From Planctomycetota bacterium (GTDB lineage Bacteria; Planctomycetota; PUPC01; JABMSA01; JAUWKK01): a stretch of 13,645 nucleotides of DNA. The position numbers and the translations under genes were made by a program. Location of the stretch: the NCBI GenBank assembly GCA_030614245.1, contig JAUWKK010000031.1, positions 1 through 13,645 on the forward strand, written 5' to 3'. This document shows positions 1-7,139 of this stretch, in pieces. Below the pieces are notes generated by a model. That model was not told the DNA's origin and ran no database searches. It saw only the letters and a program-made list of their open reading frames with translations. Numbering within the stretch: position 1 is the stretch's first letter; the number at the start of each line of letters is the position of its first letter.

Positions 1-267
1 ATCACGATGCAGGAATCCACCCGGCCCATGCGGACCGAGGCGGCCAGCGCAGGTTTCTACGATTCGCCCTGGGGCACCAGGCACCCGAGGCTGCAAATCC
101 TGACCGTGGCCGAACTGCTGAAGGGCGCCCGCATCGACATGCCGCCGTCGCGGGACCTCCGGACGTTTAAGAAAGCGCCAGCCGACAAGGCGGCAACAGC
201 AAGAGGGTCAAAGAAGCCCGAGCGCCAACTGTCGCTGGGGGGCGAGCCGGAAACTGAAGGCGACTGA
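1..267 (+). CDS. C-terminal fragment of a probable site-specific DNA methyltransferase
   Basis: The reading frame is open from the first base of the window (codons for I-T precede the first ATG at 7), so this is the 3' end of a gene that begins outside. The remaining 88 codons contain PMRTEAASAGFY, a WG-x5-PRLQILTVAELL stretch and a TFKKAP segment. I recognise these as the conserved tail of a family of DNA methyltransferases of restriction-modification systems (typically PMREEAxxAGFY, then PRIQILTxxELL, then a K/R-rich end). The catalytic and S-adenosylmethionine motifs would lie upstream and cannot be seen. The stop TGA is at 265-267 and the next gene starts 100 nt later. Between them (268-367) I see nothing beyond the ribosome binding site of the next gene. 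The family call rests only on remembered tail similarity, so substrate and specificity are unknown. Confidence 0.55.
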   Translation: MTMQESTRPMRTEAASAGFYDSPWGTRHPRLQILTVAELLKGARIDMPPSRDLRTFKKAPADKAATARGSKKPERQLSLGGEPETEGD

Positions 268-367
268 AGATGATAGCAACTAGAACGCCACGGCGGAGGG
301 CAAGGGCTCTGAACTGATTGGGGCGCGGCCCAGCCGAGCCAGGGTTCCCAGAGGAGAAGACGAAAAA

Positions 368-1660
368 ATGAGAATATCTCGATGGGCAGTATTAGTGATA
401 GCAGCGCTGTTGATCTCCGTTGGCTGCCAGCCTCTCGGCAGGCCCAGGCAACTTGCCGACAAGCTCGAGACCAGCGGCATAGCAAGGGTGTCAGCCCCGG
501 ATGACCCGCTGAAAACGGCTCTCGGCAAGGAGATGATAGAGGAACTCGATCAGATCGTCATCCTCGCCGACTTCGAGCAGGACCTCCTCGACGCCACCGG
601 CATGGAGGTTGCATGGGTTGCACCCGTCGCGGACGAAACTGTCCGCAATGTATGGTGGATTGATAAGCACATCTTCGTTGAGACGGAATCCAACCGTCTG
701 TATTGCATTGACCCTGCTAACGGCTACATCAGGTGGCGGTATCAACTGCGCTCTCCAACCAACGTTCATCCGGTACTGGCCGAGGACACCGTCTACGCTA
801 TCGCCGAAAACACCGTCCACGCAATTGATCTCGAAACCGGTTACGCAAAGTGGCGCTCGAGGCCCAAGTTCCCCATCTCATCAGCGCCGTTCGTGGGCGA
901 ATATCTCTATTGCGGCAGTTGGAACTTCGCATTCCACGCCCTGCGCAAGAAGACCGACTACTTCAAGTGGCGTGTCGGCTCCGGAGGCGTCATCTCGTCA
1001 CAAGGCTACTTCCAGGCGGGCATCGCATGCTTCGCATCCGAAGACGGCAACGTGTACGCCTACAACCCATCCCGCCACAAGAACGTCTGGACTTTTCACA
1101 CGACCGGACGCATACAGGCGGACCTCATTGTCGATGGCAATATCCTCTACGTCGGTTCCTGCGGCTTCAGCGTATATGCAATCGACATCAGATACGGCAA
1201 GAAGAAGTGGCGTTTCCGCTGCAACAGCCCCATCAAACAGAACATGCAGATTTCCAAGGTCGCCGTGTACGCCACATCAGAAGACGAGGGACTCTTCGCC
1301 ATCAGCAGAGAGTCCGGCGAAATGAAGTGGTTCGTGCCCAACGGAAGGAAACTCGTCGCGCTCACGCCGGATAGAGCATACGTCAGCCTCGTCAACGGCA
1401 AACTGTGTGCCGTCGACCGGGCTAGCGGCAAGATTCTTTGGGAGCGGTACCAGGGCAAATTCCGCGACTATATCGCTGCGGCCGATTCGGGGGTCGTCCT
1501 CGGGCTCGTCGGCGGCGGACAGATTGCGGCACTCAGGCAGAAGGAAAAACCGGCCGCCATTGGCAAGGCACCCGCCGAACCAGCGAAGGCACCTGCCGAA
1601 GCGGTTGTTGAAGAGCCGGTCGCTCCGGCTGCAGCCGGCAAACATAGGCCCCCAGAATAA
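368..1660 (+). CDS. PQQ-like beta-propeller repeat lipoprotein (BamB-like fold)
   Basis: A 430-residue secreted protein. Residues 1-20 form a lipoprotein signal (R/K start, hydrophobic core, ISVGC with the candidate lipidated Cys at 20; Ser at -3 is suboptimal). From about residue 100 to 390 there are repeated blades of the PQQ-like type, each with a Y/C-x-ID-x2-(T/N)G-x4-W(R/K) core: YCIDPANGYIRWR, HAIDLETGYAKWR, YAIDIRYGKKKWRF, FAISRESGEMKW, CAVDRASGKILWE. This suggests a seven-bladed propeller. The last 40 residues are an Ala/Pro/Glu/Lys-rich linker-like tail. GAGGAG at 351-356 precedes the ATG by 11 nt. BamB of the outer-membrane assembly complex and many planctomycete secreted proteins share this fold. 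With no Bam partner in view, I infer only an envelope-anchored propeller, probably a binding scaffold. True PQQ binding is not indicated. Confidence 0.85.
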   Translation: MRISRWAVLVIAALLISVGCQPLGRPRQLADKLETSGIARVSAPDDPLKTALGKEMIEELDQIVILADFEQDLLDATGMEVAWVAPVADETVRNVWWIDKHIFVETESNRLYCIDPANGYIRWRYQLRSPTNVHPVLAEDTVYAIAENTVHAIDLETGYAKWRSRPKFPISSAPFVGEYLYCGSWNFAFHALRKKTDYFKWRVGSGGVISSQGYFQAGIACFASEDGNVYAYNPSRHKNVWTFHTTGRIQADLIVDGNILYVGSCGFSVYAIDIRYGKKKWRFRCNSPIKQNMQISKVAVYATSEDEGLFAISRESGEMKWFVPNGRKLVALTPDRAYVSLVNGKLCAVDRASGKILWERYQGKFRDYIAAADSGVVLGLVGGGQIAALRQKEKPAAIGKAPAEPAKAPAEAVVEEPVAPAAAGKHRPPE

Positions 1661-1748
1661 GTGAGACCGGCCATCCGGTTTCAGCGAAATTTTACGAAAT
1701 TGTCGGCTGGGCTGTAAAAAAAGTGCTGGAAGCGGCAACGAATGGGAC

Positions 1749-1754
1749 TATAAT
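1749..1754 (+). promoter_or_regulatory. Possible sigma-70 type -10 box upstream of the coiled-coil protein gene
   Basis: A perfect TATAAT lies 83 nt before the chosen start at 1837. No good -35 hexamer is present at 16-18 nt upstream (the closest stretch is CTGGAA at 1726-1731), so this is a suggestion only. It falls in the 176-nt gap after the propeller gene, where a separate transcription start is plausible. Confidence 0.3.
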
Positions 1755-1776
1755 TACGTTTGATGGCACTGTCTGG

Positions 1777-1799
1777 GTGGCGCGGCTTCAGCCTGCCAC
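1777..1799 (+). repeat. Small hairpin related to the GTGG...CCAC palindrome family
   Basis: GTGGC (1777-1781) pairs with GCCAC (1795-1799), with an inner GGC/GCC stem around TTCA. The TTCAGCCTGCCA core is shared with the longer palindrome at 2824-2885, so this looks like a short or decayed family member. It lies in the presumed leader of the gene starting at 1837. Confidence 0.5.
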
Positions 1800-1836
1800 G
1801 CTTGTCGGTTCTTTGCACTAAATGGAGGACGGGAAG

Positions 1837-2787
1837 ATGAAAAAAACTTTGCCCATAGTTCTAGTGCTTCTGTTGATGGCCACTTCGTGGTGCGTGTTCG
1901 GTGGCGAGGCTCCGAAATCTGCCGAAGCTGTCAAGCCTGCGAAGCCCCCGAAGGCGACAGTCTCCCGCCCCAGACGCCCGCCCCGTCGGCGGCCCGCCAT
2001 GGGGCCCGACGAGATGATGTATATGCGCGTGCCGCGCTCGAAGGCGCTTGAGATGGCTCGCCGCTACTTCAGCGGGAGCCCGGACACGAGCAAAGCACAC
2101 GAGAAGCTCGGGGCCGCTTATGACGAAGAAGGCCGCAAGGCCATGATCAAGCTGGTGCAGGACCTCAACAAGAAATACGCGGCTCTCATCGCCGAATCGA
2201 TGAAACCCGAAGACAGGGAAAAATACGAGAAGGTACTTGCCGCCGAGCAGGAATACGATGATACTGTAACGGCCGCGCGGAGCAAAGTCTCGGAGCTGGT
2301 CCAGAATATCCGCAAGGAGCAGGGACGCCAAGATACCTCATGGCCGACCCGCTCGCTGACCCCGAAGCTCCAGCCGATCATCAACGCGTGTTTCAAACTC
2401 AGCGACGAGCAGAGCAAGCAGTTCAACCAACTGCGGCGAAAGCGCGCCCAGAACATCCGAAACCTCACGAACAGCATCAAAGCCCCCAAGGACAGAAAGG
2501 ACTACAAGGCGCAACGTGAATACTGGCGGAAGCGCCAGGAACTGCGTAAGCAGGCCGAGCAAGAAGGAGAAGAGGCGCTGAAGCTGATACTGACCGACGA
2601 ACAGAAGAAGGCCTGCGAGGACCTCGTCAAGGCGATGGAAGAGCGCGACAAGCAGATCCAAGAAGCCGGCAAGAGCTACGAAGAGAAGCTCGACGAAATC
2701 ATCGGACGGGAAGAAGGCGGCGCCCCATCGATGCCAAGCCCCAGGCCGCCCCGGCCCGTTATCCGGCCGAGAAAGGATGGGCCGTAA
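1837..2787 (+). CDS. Secreted coiled-coil protein with LTxxQ/Spy-like motifs
   Basis: I chose the ATG at 1837, giving 316 residues. GGAGG at 1824-1828 is 8 nt upstream, and the product then starts MKKTLPIVLVLLLMATSWC, a clean signal peptide. The ATG at 1822 overlaps that Shine-Dalgarno sequence. After the signal comes a Pro/Lys/Arg-rich segment (about 20-65), then a highly charged, almost entirely helical region (about 75-295). Within it, KLSDEQSKQFNQL and ILTDEQKKACEDL resemble the L-(T/S)-x-(E/D)-Q motif of the Spy/CpxP family of periplasmic proteins. The C-terminus is Pro/Arg-rich (SPRPPRPVIRPRK). Similar K/R/E-rich secreted proteins with LTxEQ motifs are common in planctomycetes and mostly uncharacterised. 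A periplasmic chaperone or scaffold role is inference. It probably has its own transcription unit, ended by the terminator at 2890-2928. Confidence 0.75.
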   Translation: MKKTLPIVLVLLLMATSWCVFGGEAPKSAEAVKPAKPPKATVSRPRRPPRRRPAMGPDEMMYMRVPRSKALEMARRYFSGSPDTSKAHEKLGAAYDEEGRKAMIKLVQDLNKKYAALIAESMKPEDREKYEKVLAAEQEYDDTVTAARSKVSELVQNIRKEQGRQDTSWPTRSLTPKLQPIINACFKLSDEQSKQFNQLRRKRAQNIRNLTNSIKAPKDRKDYKAQREYWRKRQELRKQAEQEGEEALKLILTDEQKKACEDLVKAMEERDKQIQEAGKSYEEKLDEIIGREEGGAPSMPSPRPPRPVIRPRKDGP

Positions 2788-2823
2788 AAAAACCAGTTCC
2801 CCCCAAGTAGCATCCTTACATAT

Positions 2824-2885
2824 TGTGGGGCAGGCTTTCAGCCTGCCAGTTGAATGAATCAGCAGCCTAGAAAGGCTGCTCCACA
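2824..2885 (+). repeat. Type I palindromic repeat, intact intergenic copy (62 bp)
   Basis: The ends are TGTGGGGCAG (2824-2833) and CTGCTCCACA (2876-2885), a 10-bp terminal inverted repeat with one mismatch. Inside are two hairpins: GGCAGGCT/AGCCTGCC around TTC, and CAGCCT/AGGCTG around AGAA. The same element, interrupted by another insertion, occurs inside the diguanylate cyclase gene at 10947-11097. No clear target-site duplication is visible. Confidence 0.75.
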
Positions 2886-2889
2886 TTAG

Positions 2890-2928
2890 AGAATCCCCCT
2901 CCGGCAGTAAACCGGCGGGGGTTCTTTT
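2890..2928 (+). terminator. Rho-independent terminator
   Basis: AGAA-T-CCCCC-T-CCGG pairs with CCGG-C-GGGGG-TTCT across the loop CAGTAAA. The stem is GC-rich with one bulged T and one T/C mismatch, and it runs into TTCTTTT. It lies about 100 nt after the stop at 2787, just past the type I repeat, and should end transcription of that gene. Confidence 0.7.
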
Positions 2929-3007
2929 CGCGCAAATCACAGGGTGGAAACGTGGAGTACGACCCCATTTCTTGGGGTAATTTATGCGCCGCGAGCGTGA
3001 TGATGTG

Positions 3008-3013
3008 TATAAT
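3008..3013 (+). promoter_or_regulatory. Possible -10 box for the HD-domain gene
   Basis: TATAAT occurs in the 276-nt gap between the terminator at 2928 and the GTG start at 3205. The gap otherwise holds no convincing gene. No good -35 box is visible at the usual spacing. The placement after a terminator and before a gene is the main support. Confidence 0.25.
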
Positions 3014-3204
3014 GCTCGGGCTGGCAAGGAACTGCGGGCCGTCAGCCGCGAATGTGTGCGTCAGCGTCCGGTACGCCCGGGAGAGGCCCCGTCTCTTTGC
3101 TGCGAAGCCGCTGAGAGCCGGGAGGTTTGCCGCCGGCGATCGGGCCGTGTATGAGTTCGGCCAAGCACACAGTCCACCGCAACAGCAACAGGAGGATATT
3201 TATT

Positions 3205-3774
3205 GTGGGCGCGATCAATATGACACGCGAGCGGGCGGTCGAGCTGCTCGAGGAGCACGTCGCTGCGGAAAACCTCCGCAAGCACTGCCTGGCGACCGAG
3301 GCGATAATGCGGAAGCTCGCCGGGCATTTCGGTGAGGACCCCGACGACTGGGGCATAGTCGGACTGCTGCACGATCTCGATTTCGAACGGACGAAGGACG
3401 CCCCCGACCGGCACGGCCGCATAACGGCCGAGGTGCTGCGCCCCGAGGGGATCGACGAGACGTTCTTGAGTGCAATCCAGGAGCACAACGCCGAGGGCCT
3501 GGGCATCGAGCGTCACACGCGGCTCGGCATCGCCCTCGCGGCGGCCGAGACGATTACCGGGCTGATAGTCGCAACGGCGCTGGTGTATCCCGACAAGAAG
3601 CTGTCGAGCGTGAAGCCGAAGTCTATCCTGAAACGGATGAAGAAGAAGGATTTCGCCCGGGCCGTAGACCGCGACATCATTCGTGAATGCGAGCGGATCG
3701 GCTTCGAGCTGGCCGATTTCGCGGCGCTCTGCCTCGATGCGATGAGAGGGATCGCAGAGGATCTGGGCCTGTAG
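3205..3774 (+). CDS. Small HD-domain (HDIG-type) metal-dependent phosphohydrolase family protein
   Basis: I chose the GTG at 3205 because AGGAGG (3190-3195) ends 9 nt before it. Upstream ATG codons lack such a site and the ATG at 3220 is too far away. The product is 189 residues and matches a widespread single-domain HD family of about 185-190 residues: LLEEH-x4-NLRKHCLATEAIM at the N-terminus, GLLHDLDFERTKD, IQEHN, TGLIVATALVYPDKKL and a DAMRGIAEDLGL end. H27 and the H56-D57 pair are candidate metal ligands. The last acidic ligand position, usually Asp before xxTG in my memory of the family, is E115 here (AAAETITG). The substrate is unknown, since HD proteins include nucleotidases and (p)ppGpp or cyclic-nucleotide hydrolases. 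It is convergent with the next gene. Confidence 0.85.
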   Translation: MGAINMTRERAVELLEEHVAAENLRKHCLATEAIMRKLAGHFGEDPDDWGIVGLLHDLDFERTKDAPDRHGRITAEVLRPEGIDETFLSAIQEHNAEGLGIERHTRLGIALAAAETITGLIVATALVYPDKKLSSVKPKSILKRMKKKDFARAVDRDIIRECERIGFELADFAALCLDAMRGIAEDLGL

Positions 3775-3780
3775 GGCCAT

Positions 3781-4647
3781 CTACATGTTGAGCTTCTTCA
3801 CGGGGAAATAGTATCGTGCCATGAGCTTCTGGCCCGTTTGGGTGAGGCAGAAGTTGATGAACTTCTTCAGATCCTTCGCCGGATTGCCTAACGTGATGAA
3901 CATTATCGGTGCCCGCAGCGGATACTTCTTGGCGACAACATCGGCAATCACAGGCAGCGACTTGTCGATGGTGACGATGACTATCTTCTTGTGAATGGAT
4001 TTGATGGACGAGACGGCGACGAATCCGATGGTTGCGGACGAGCGCTCGACGGCCTCGATTGTCTGGCAGTCGGACCCGGAAGGCTTGACTTTGCTTGTCG
4101 GGCGGTTTCCTTCGAGTATCTGTTCGTCGATAACGCGGCGAAGTTCGCAACCGTTCGGGCGGAGCAGGATGGTAATGGTCCTGTCCTTTCCGCCGACGTC
4201 CGACCAGTTGCGAGTTTCGCCGGTGAGTATCCTCCGCAGGTCTTCGGTGCTGAGCGATTGGGCTTGATTGCGCGCATTGACGATCACAGCATAAGCCTGC
4301 CAGCCTATCTGGGTGTCCACGAGGCCCTTGAGTTTCTCCACGTCGGTCAGCGGCCGCGTGATGACACCAACGTCTACCTTCTTCTTGAGCACCTGGCTGA
4401 CGACCGACATCCGAAAACTGAGATACTTGAACCTGACGTATGTGCTCTCCTCGAAGAGCGGCTGGATCTTCTTGACAAAGCGCTTCACCACCGCCCCACG
4501 GTCACTCCATTTGATGTAAACCTTCCCGCCCTTCGAATTCGATTCAGCCAGCGATGTGCGCCATGACGTTCTGCCCACGGCCACGGCGTAGACGCCGATG
4601 ATCGCCGCAATCGTCAGTGCGCTTGTCAGCACAAGAAGTCTCTTCAT
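3781..4647 (-). CDS. PstS-like periplasmic substrate-binding protein (PBP superfamily)
   Basis: The minus-strand start is the ATG at 4647. AGGAGG (4661-4656) lies 8 nt before it, and the product begins with a signal sequence or anchor (MKRLL, hydrophobic to about residue 24). The 288-residue product has PstS-like landmarks: VGVITRPLTDVE (94-104, cf. SRPLxxxE), LSTEDLRRILTGETRNWSDVGG (about 132-153, cf. IFxGxIxxWxDVGG), ITILLRP (157-163), a TIGFVAVSSI stretch, and a C-terminal FINFCLTQTGQKL helix. The segment that normally carries the phosphate-binding SGTR is NGCELR (165-170), so phosphate binding is doubtful. No ABC permease or ATPase is adjacent. The gene is divergent from the histidine kinase operon, so it could act as a sensory or scavenging binding protein (inference). 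Confidence 0.8.
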   Translation of the reverse strand: MKRLLVLTSALTIAAIIGVYAVAVGRTSWRTSLAESNSKGGKVYIKWSDRGAVVKRFVKKIQPLFEESTYVRFKYLSFRMSVVSQVLKKKVDVGVITRPLTDVEKLKGLVDTQIGWQAYAVIVNARNQAQSLSTEDLRRILTGETRNWSDVGGKDRTITILLRPNGCELRRVIDEQILEGNRPTSKVKPSGSDCQTIEAVERSSATIGFVAVSSIKSIHKKIVIVTIDKSLPVIADVVAKKYPLRAPIMFITLGNPAKDLKKFINFCLTQTGQKLMARYYFPVKKLNM

Positions 4648-4670
4648 TACAGTGGCCTCCTGAACAGATG

Positions 4671-4698
4671 GTAGGGGCGGTTCGCGCACCGGCCCTAC
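4671..4698 (-). repeat. GTAGGG...CCCTAC hairpin in the leader of the binding-protein gene
   Basis: GTAGGG-G-CGG (4671-4680) pairs with CCG-G-CCCTAC (4689-4698) around the loop TTCGCGCA. It lies 9 nt from the minus-strand Shine-Dalgarno sequence (4656-4661), so it would be in the 5' leader of that mRNA if transcription starts upstream. It may be a dispersed palindrome or a leader structure. Confidence 0.5.
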
Positions 4699-4750
4699 AT
4701 GATATTATCGGCAGGATCAATGAATGTTGCAGCGGTGGATGCAACTCGAA

Positions 4751-4791
4751 GAAGGCTTCACGCCTCAGGACCTGAAGCCTGAAGCCTGAAG
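4751..4791. repeat. Heptamer repeat CCTGAAG x3 with inverted partner
   Basis: CCTGAAG is repeated three times without gaps at 4771-4791. Just upstream, GGCTTCACGCCTCAGG (4754-4769) is an imperfect inverted partner, so the whole could fold back. A related run (TGAAGTC, TGAAGCC, TGAAGAA) is at 9716-9736, before the cyclase gene. Confidence 0.65.
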
Positions 4792-4967
4792 TCTGCTACA
4801 GAGATTGGAGAAAAGGCTACGCTTCGTGTTGGTAGTGGCCCTATCTCATTATGTGGCCCCCACTTGCAAGCATCCGTCACCGCTATCAAGCCGGCAAATC
4901 CATGTAGTCTGTGGAGCATTGTTCTTGGGCAATGGGCGCGGGACGTTCAACAAACGTTCGCTTTTTG

Positions 4968-5009
4968 CCCGCCTGCCGGCAGGCAGGCAGGACCGTTACG
5001 ACAGGCGGG
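4968..5009. repeat. GC-rich palindrome with GCCTGCCGGCAGGC core
   Basis: GCCTGCCGGCAGGC (4971-4984) is a perfect 14-bp palindrome followed by further AGGC units. The flank CCCGCCTG (4968-4975) also pairs with CAGGCGGG (5002-5009). This looks like a widespread type of dispersed palindrome that, when translated, yields PAGRQAG-like peptides. Confidence 0.65.
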
Positions 5010-5040
5010 TACAGGCGGCTACGGGCGGCTACAGGCGGCT
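5001..5040. repeat. 10-bp tandem repeat, four units
   Basis: ACAGGCGGGT, ACAGGCGGCT, ACGGGCGGCT and ACAGGCGGCT follow each other without gaps. The first unit is shared with the right arm of the adjacent palindrome. Confidence 0.8.
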
Positions 5041-5198
5041 GCGCCGTGTGTCTCTGCGGGCGATATGCACTGCAAACGCATTCTTGCGTCGCAACATGGC
5101 ACATCGTTTGCTCTGAAGCGGCGTGAACGGAGAAACTTCGACGGGGGTCCTGCCGGAATCGCAGGCAGCGAAAGACTCCTGGAGAGAGGAAACGAGTT

Positions 5199-7118
5199 GT
5201 GATGGACAGGATAAAGAAACTGCTCGACAGACTGGGCTGTAAAAAAAGCCCCCTGCGAATTGATACAGGCCGTACCGTTGCATCGCTGCAGGGGACGGTT
5301 GTTGTAGTGGCGCTCTTGGGCGCTCTCGCAGTGGGATGGGCTTTTATAAGTACTGAGCGGGAGCGCCTGGCCGATGCGCTCTCCACCTCAGGGTGGCGGG
5401 CCACTCATCTGCTGGCGCACAGTCTCGCCCTGTCTTGCGGACAGGCACCCGACAAAGTCGAACTGCCCGATGCATACGCAATTAAACAGATTATCCGCCA
5501 CGCGGCGATCAGCAATGACAAGATGTTCCGAGGAGTGCTGGTAACGGATCCGCAGGGCAAAGAACTTGCAGGCAAATGGCCCGCCCAATGCAGGGGCGGG
5601 CAAGCGCCACAAGTGCCGGATGACGCAGAGGTCATCTCCGAGAAAGTAGGCTCACGCCATCGGGTGTTTTCTCTGCCGGCGACCGGAGAACGGGTCCACG
5701 AGTTCCGTTCCAACGTCGATAGCCCGGAGCGCACGGTGGCCGCGGTAACAACGTGGTATGCGATGCCGGGCACGTGGTCGCTGCTTCGCGGCGCATTGGC
5801 GTATTCACGATTGCCGCTCGGGTTGCTTGCCGTGGTGCTGGTCGTTGGGAACTACCTGGTCTCCAAGTGGCTGCACCCGATTCAACAGCTTCGCACGCGT
5901 TCGCGCGAGGTCAGTCAATCCGAGAAATGGGAAACTCTCGAGTTCACCGGCAAGGGCGACGCAGCGGAGATCGCGAAGAGCTGGGATGCAATGGTTGCCC
6001 GGTTTGATGGTCTCTATGACGAACTCGGCGGCATCAACAGGAAACTCGAGGTTTCCAACAAGGTCATCGCGTTCGAGCAAAGGCGCACCGAATCGATCAT
6101 CGATGCGCTGTCCCTCGGCGTGATCGTGCTGGACGCCCATAATAATGTCTGCCTGCTCAATCGTGAGGCGGAAGCGCTCCTGAAGGTGAAGCGAGCCGAC
6201 GTCATGGGCAAGGGGACCGCCGAGCTGACCGATCACGCGGATATGACAGCCTTCCTCGCCGATTGCCGCTGCGGCACTAACAAGCACTCGAGGCGCACCA
6301 CAGAACTGAAGTTCGAGTTGCAGGATGGCCCGGACCGCACCGTCAAGGTGGTCACCACACCGCTGAAGACCGGCTCGGACGAGACGACCGGCACGCTGGT
6401 GGCGATCAGCGACATCACACAACTCAAGCTCGAGCAGCAGGCGCGTCAGGACTTCGTCGCGAGCGTGAGCCACGAACTGCGCGCTCCGCTCGCCGCGATC
6501 AAGGGTTACGTCGAGATGCTCATTGACGACGAAGCCAATTCACCCGAGTTGCGGCGCGAATTCTTCAATACGATAAACAGCGAATGCGACCGGCTGGCGC
6601 GTCTCGTCGACAATATGATCGACATCTCGAAGATCGAGATCGGCGGAATGGTGCTCAATCGCTCGCTCGTGAAGACGCGGAGGCTTCTGCAAGACGCCGC
6701 GAGCTCGGTCGCGGCACAGGCCAAGGCGAAGGACATCACCCTGCAGGCTCGCATCCCCGAAGATATCCCGGATATCGACGCCGACAAGGAGATGTTCCGC
6801 GTCGCCGTGATGAACCTGCTCGGCAACGCACTGAAATATACGAACCCGGGCGGGAGCATCGTGCTCATCGGGGAGCGGGTGGGCAACGAGTTGCGCATCA
6901 ACGTGGCCGACACCGGCTGGGGCATCCCCCAGGAAGAGCAATCCAAGATATTCCAGAAGTTCTACCGCGGCAAGCAGGCCGCGTCTTACAAGGTTACCGG
7001 CAACGGCCTGGGCCTCGCACTGACCAGGGAGATCGCAACGCTGCACGGCGGCGGCATCTCCGTCGAAAGCGAGGTCGGCAAGGGCAGCAAGTTTACCATT
7101 ACGTTACCTGTTTCATGA
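5199..7118 (+). CDS. Membrane sensor histidine kinase (HAMP-PAS-HisKA-HATPase, PhoR/WalK-like)
   Basis: 639 residues from the GTG at 5199 (the ATG at 5202 is equally possible; a purine-rich GAGAGAGGA lies 9-12 nt upstream). Membrane segment 1 is about 33-50. A roughly 150-residue extracytoplasmic sensor domain follows, then membrane segment 2 (about 203-222), a HAMP-like linker (about 222-275) and a PAS domain starting at ESIIDALSLGVIVLD (about 298). The HisKA motif SVSHELRAPL has phosphoacceptor H425. ATP-binding boxes are N (N539 and N543 in MNLLGNALKYT), G1 (DTGWG, 571-575), F (FQKFYRG) and G2 (GNGLGLAL, from 601). All key residues are present, so the kinase should be active. The stop is 21 nt before the receiver gene, its likely phosphotransfer partner. 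The sensor domain carries a short palindrome insertion at 5579-5601. The ligand is unknown; the divergent binding protein is a speculative partner. Confidence 0.93.
   Translation: MMDRIKKLLDRLGCKKSPLRIDTGRTVASLQGTVVVVALLGALAVGWAFISTERERLADALSTSGWRATHLLAHSLALSCGQAPDKVELPDAYAIKQIIRHAAISNDKMFRGVLVTDPQGKELAGKWPAQCRGGQAPQVPDDAEVISEKVGSRHRVFSLPATGERVHEFRSNVDSPERTVAAVTTWYAMPGTWSLLRGALAYSRLPLGLLAVVLVVGNYLVSKWLHPIQQLRTRSREVSQSEKWETLEFTGKGDAAEIAKSWDAMVARFDGLYDELGGINRKLEVSNKVIAFEQRRTESIIDALSLGVIVLDAHNNVCLLNREAEALLKVKRADVMGKGTAELTDHADMTAFLADCRCGTNKHSRRTTELKFELQDGPDRTVKVVTTPLKTGSDETTGTLVAISDITQLKLEQQARQDFVASVSHELRAPLAAIKGYVEMLIDDEANSPELRREFFNTINSECDRLARLVDNMIDISKIEIGGMVLNRSLVKTRRLLQDAASSVAAQAKAKDITLQARIPEDIPDIDADKEMFRVAVMNLLGNALKYTNPGGSIVLIGERVGNELRINVADTGWGIPQEEQSKIFQKFYRGKQAASYKVTGNGLGLALTREIATLHGGGISVESEVGKGSKFTITLPVS
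5579..5601 (+). repeat. Perfect 8-bp inverted repeat inside the kinase sensor domain
   Basis: GCCCGCCC (5579-5586) and GGGCGGGC (5594-5601) flank the 7-nt loop AATGCAG. The repeat encodes PAQCRGGQA in the extracytoplasmic domain. The stem resembles the CCCGCC...GGCGGG palindromes at 9652-9671 and 11352-11365. Confidence 0.6.
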
Positions 7119-7139
7119 GGCAGATCGCGGAGGCAGTAA

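Larger units (their letters stand above)
4699..5198. other. 500-nt repeat-rich non-coding region between divergent genes
   Basis: This region separates the minus-strand binding-protein gene from the plus-strand kinase gene. It holds a heptamer repeat (4751-4791), a GC-rich palindrome (4968-5009) and a 10-bp tandem array (5001-5040), but no convincing coding sequence. Short open frames here translate to low-complexity repeat products (such as PACRQAG) and lack family features. Promoters for both flanking genes should lie here, but I could not identify a convincing -35/-10 pair. Confidence 0.6.

Noticed and set aside
1760..1785. Sigma-54 promoter (TGGCAC at 1764)
   Set aside because: No TTGCW element follows at the required spacing.
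2952..3335. 127-codon plus-strand open frame before and across the HD gene start
   Set aside because: It overlaps the HD gene in another frame, its product is Arg/Gly/Pro-rich without any family motif, and it lacks a good ribosome binding site.
4805..5404. Several 70-170-codon open frames on both strands in the region before the kinase gene
   Set aside because: They translate the palindrome and the 10-bp array (PACRQAG, GGYGRLQAA-type products), overlap one another and show no conserved domain. They are explained by GC-rich repeats.
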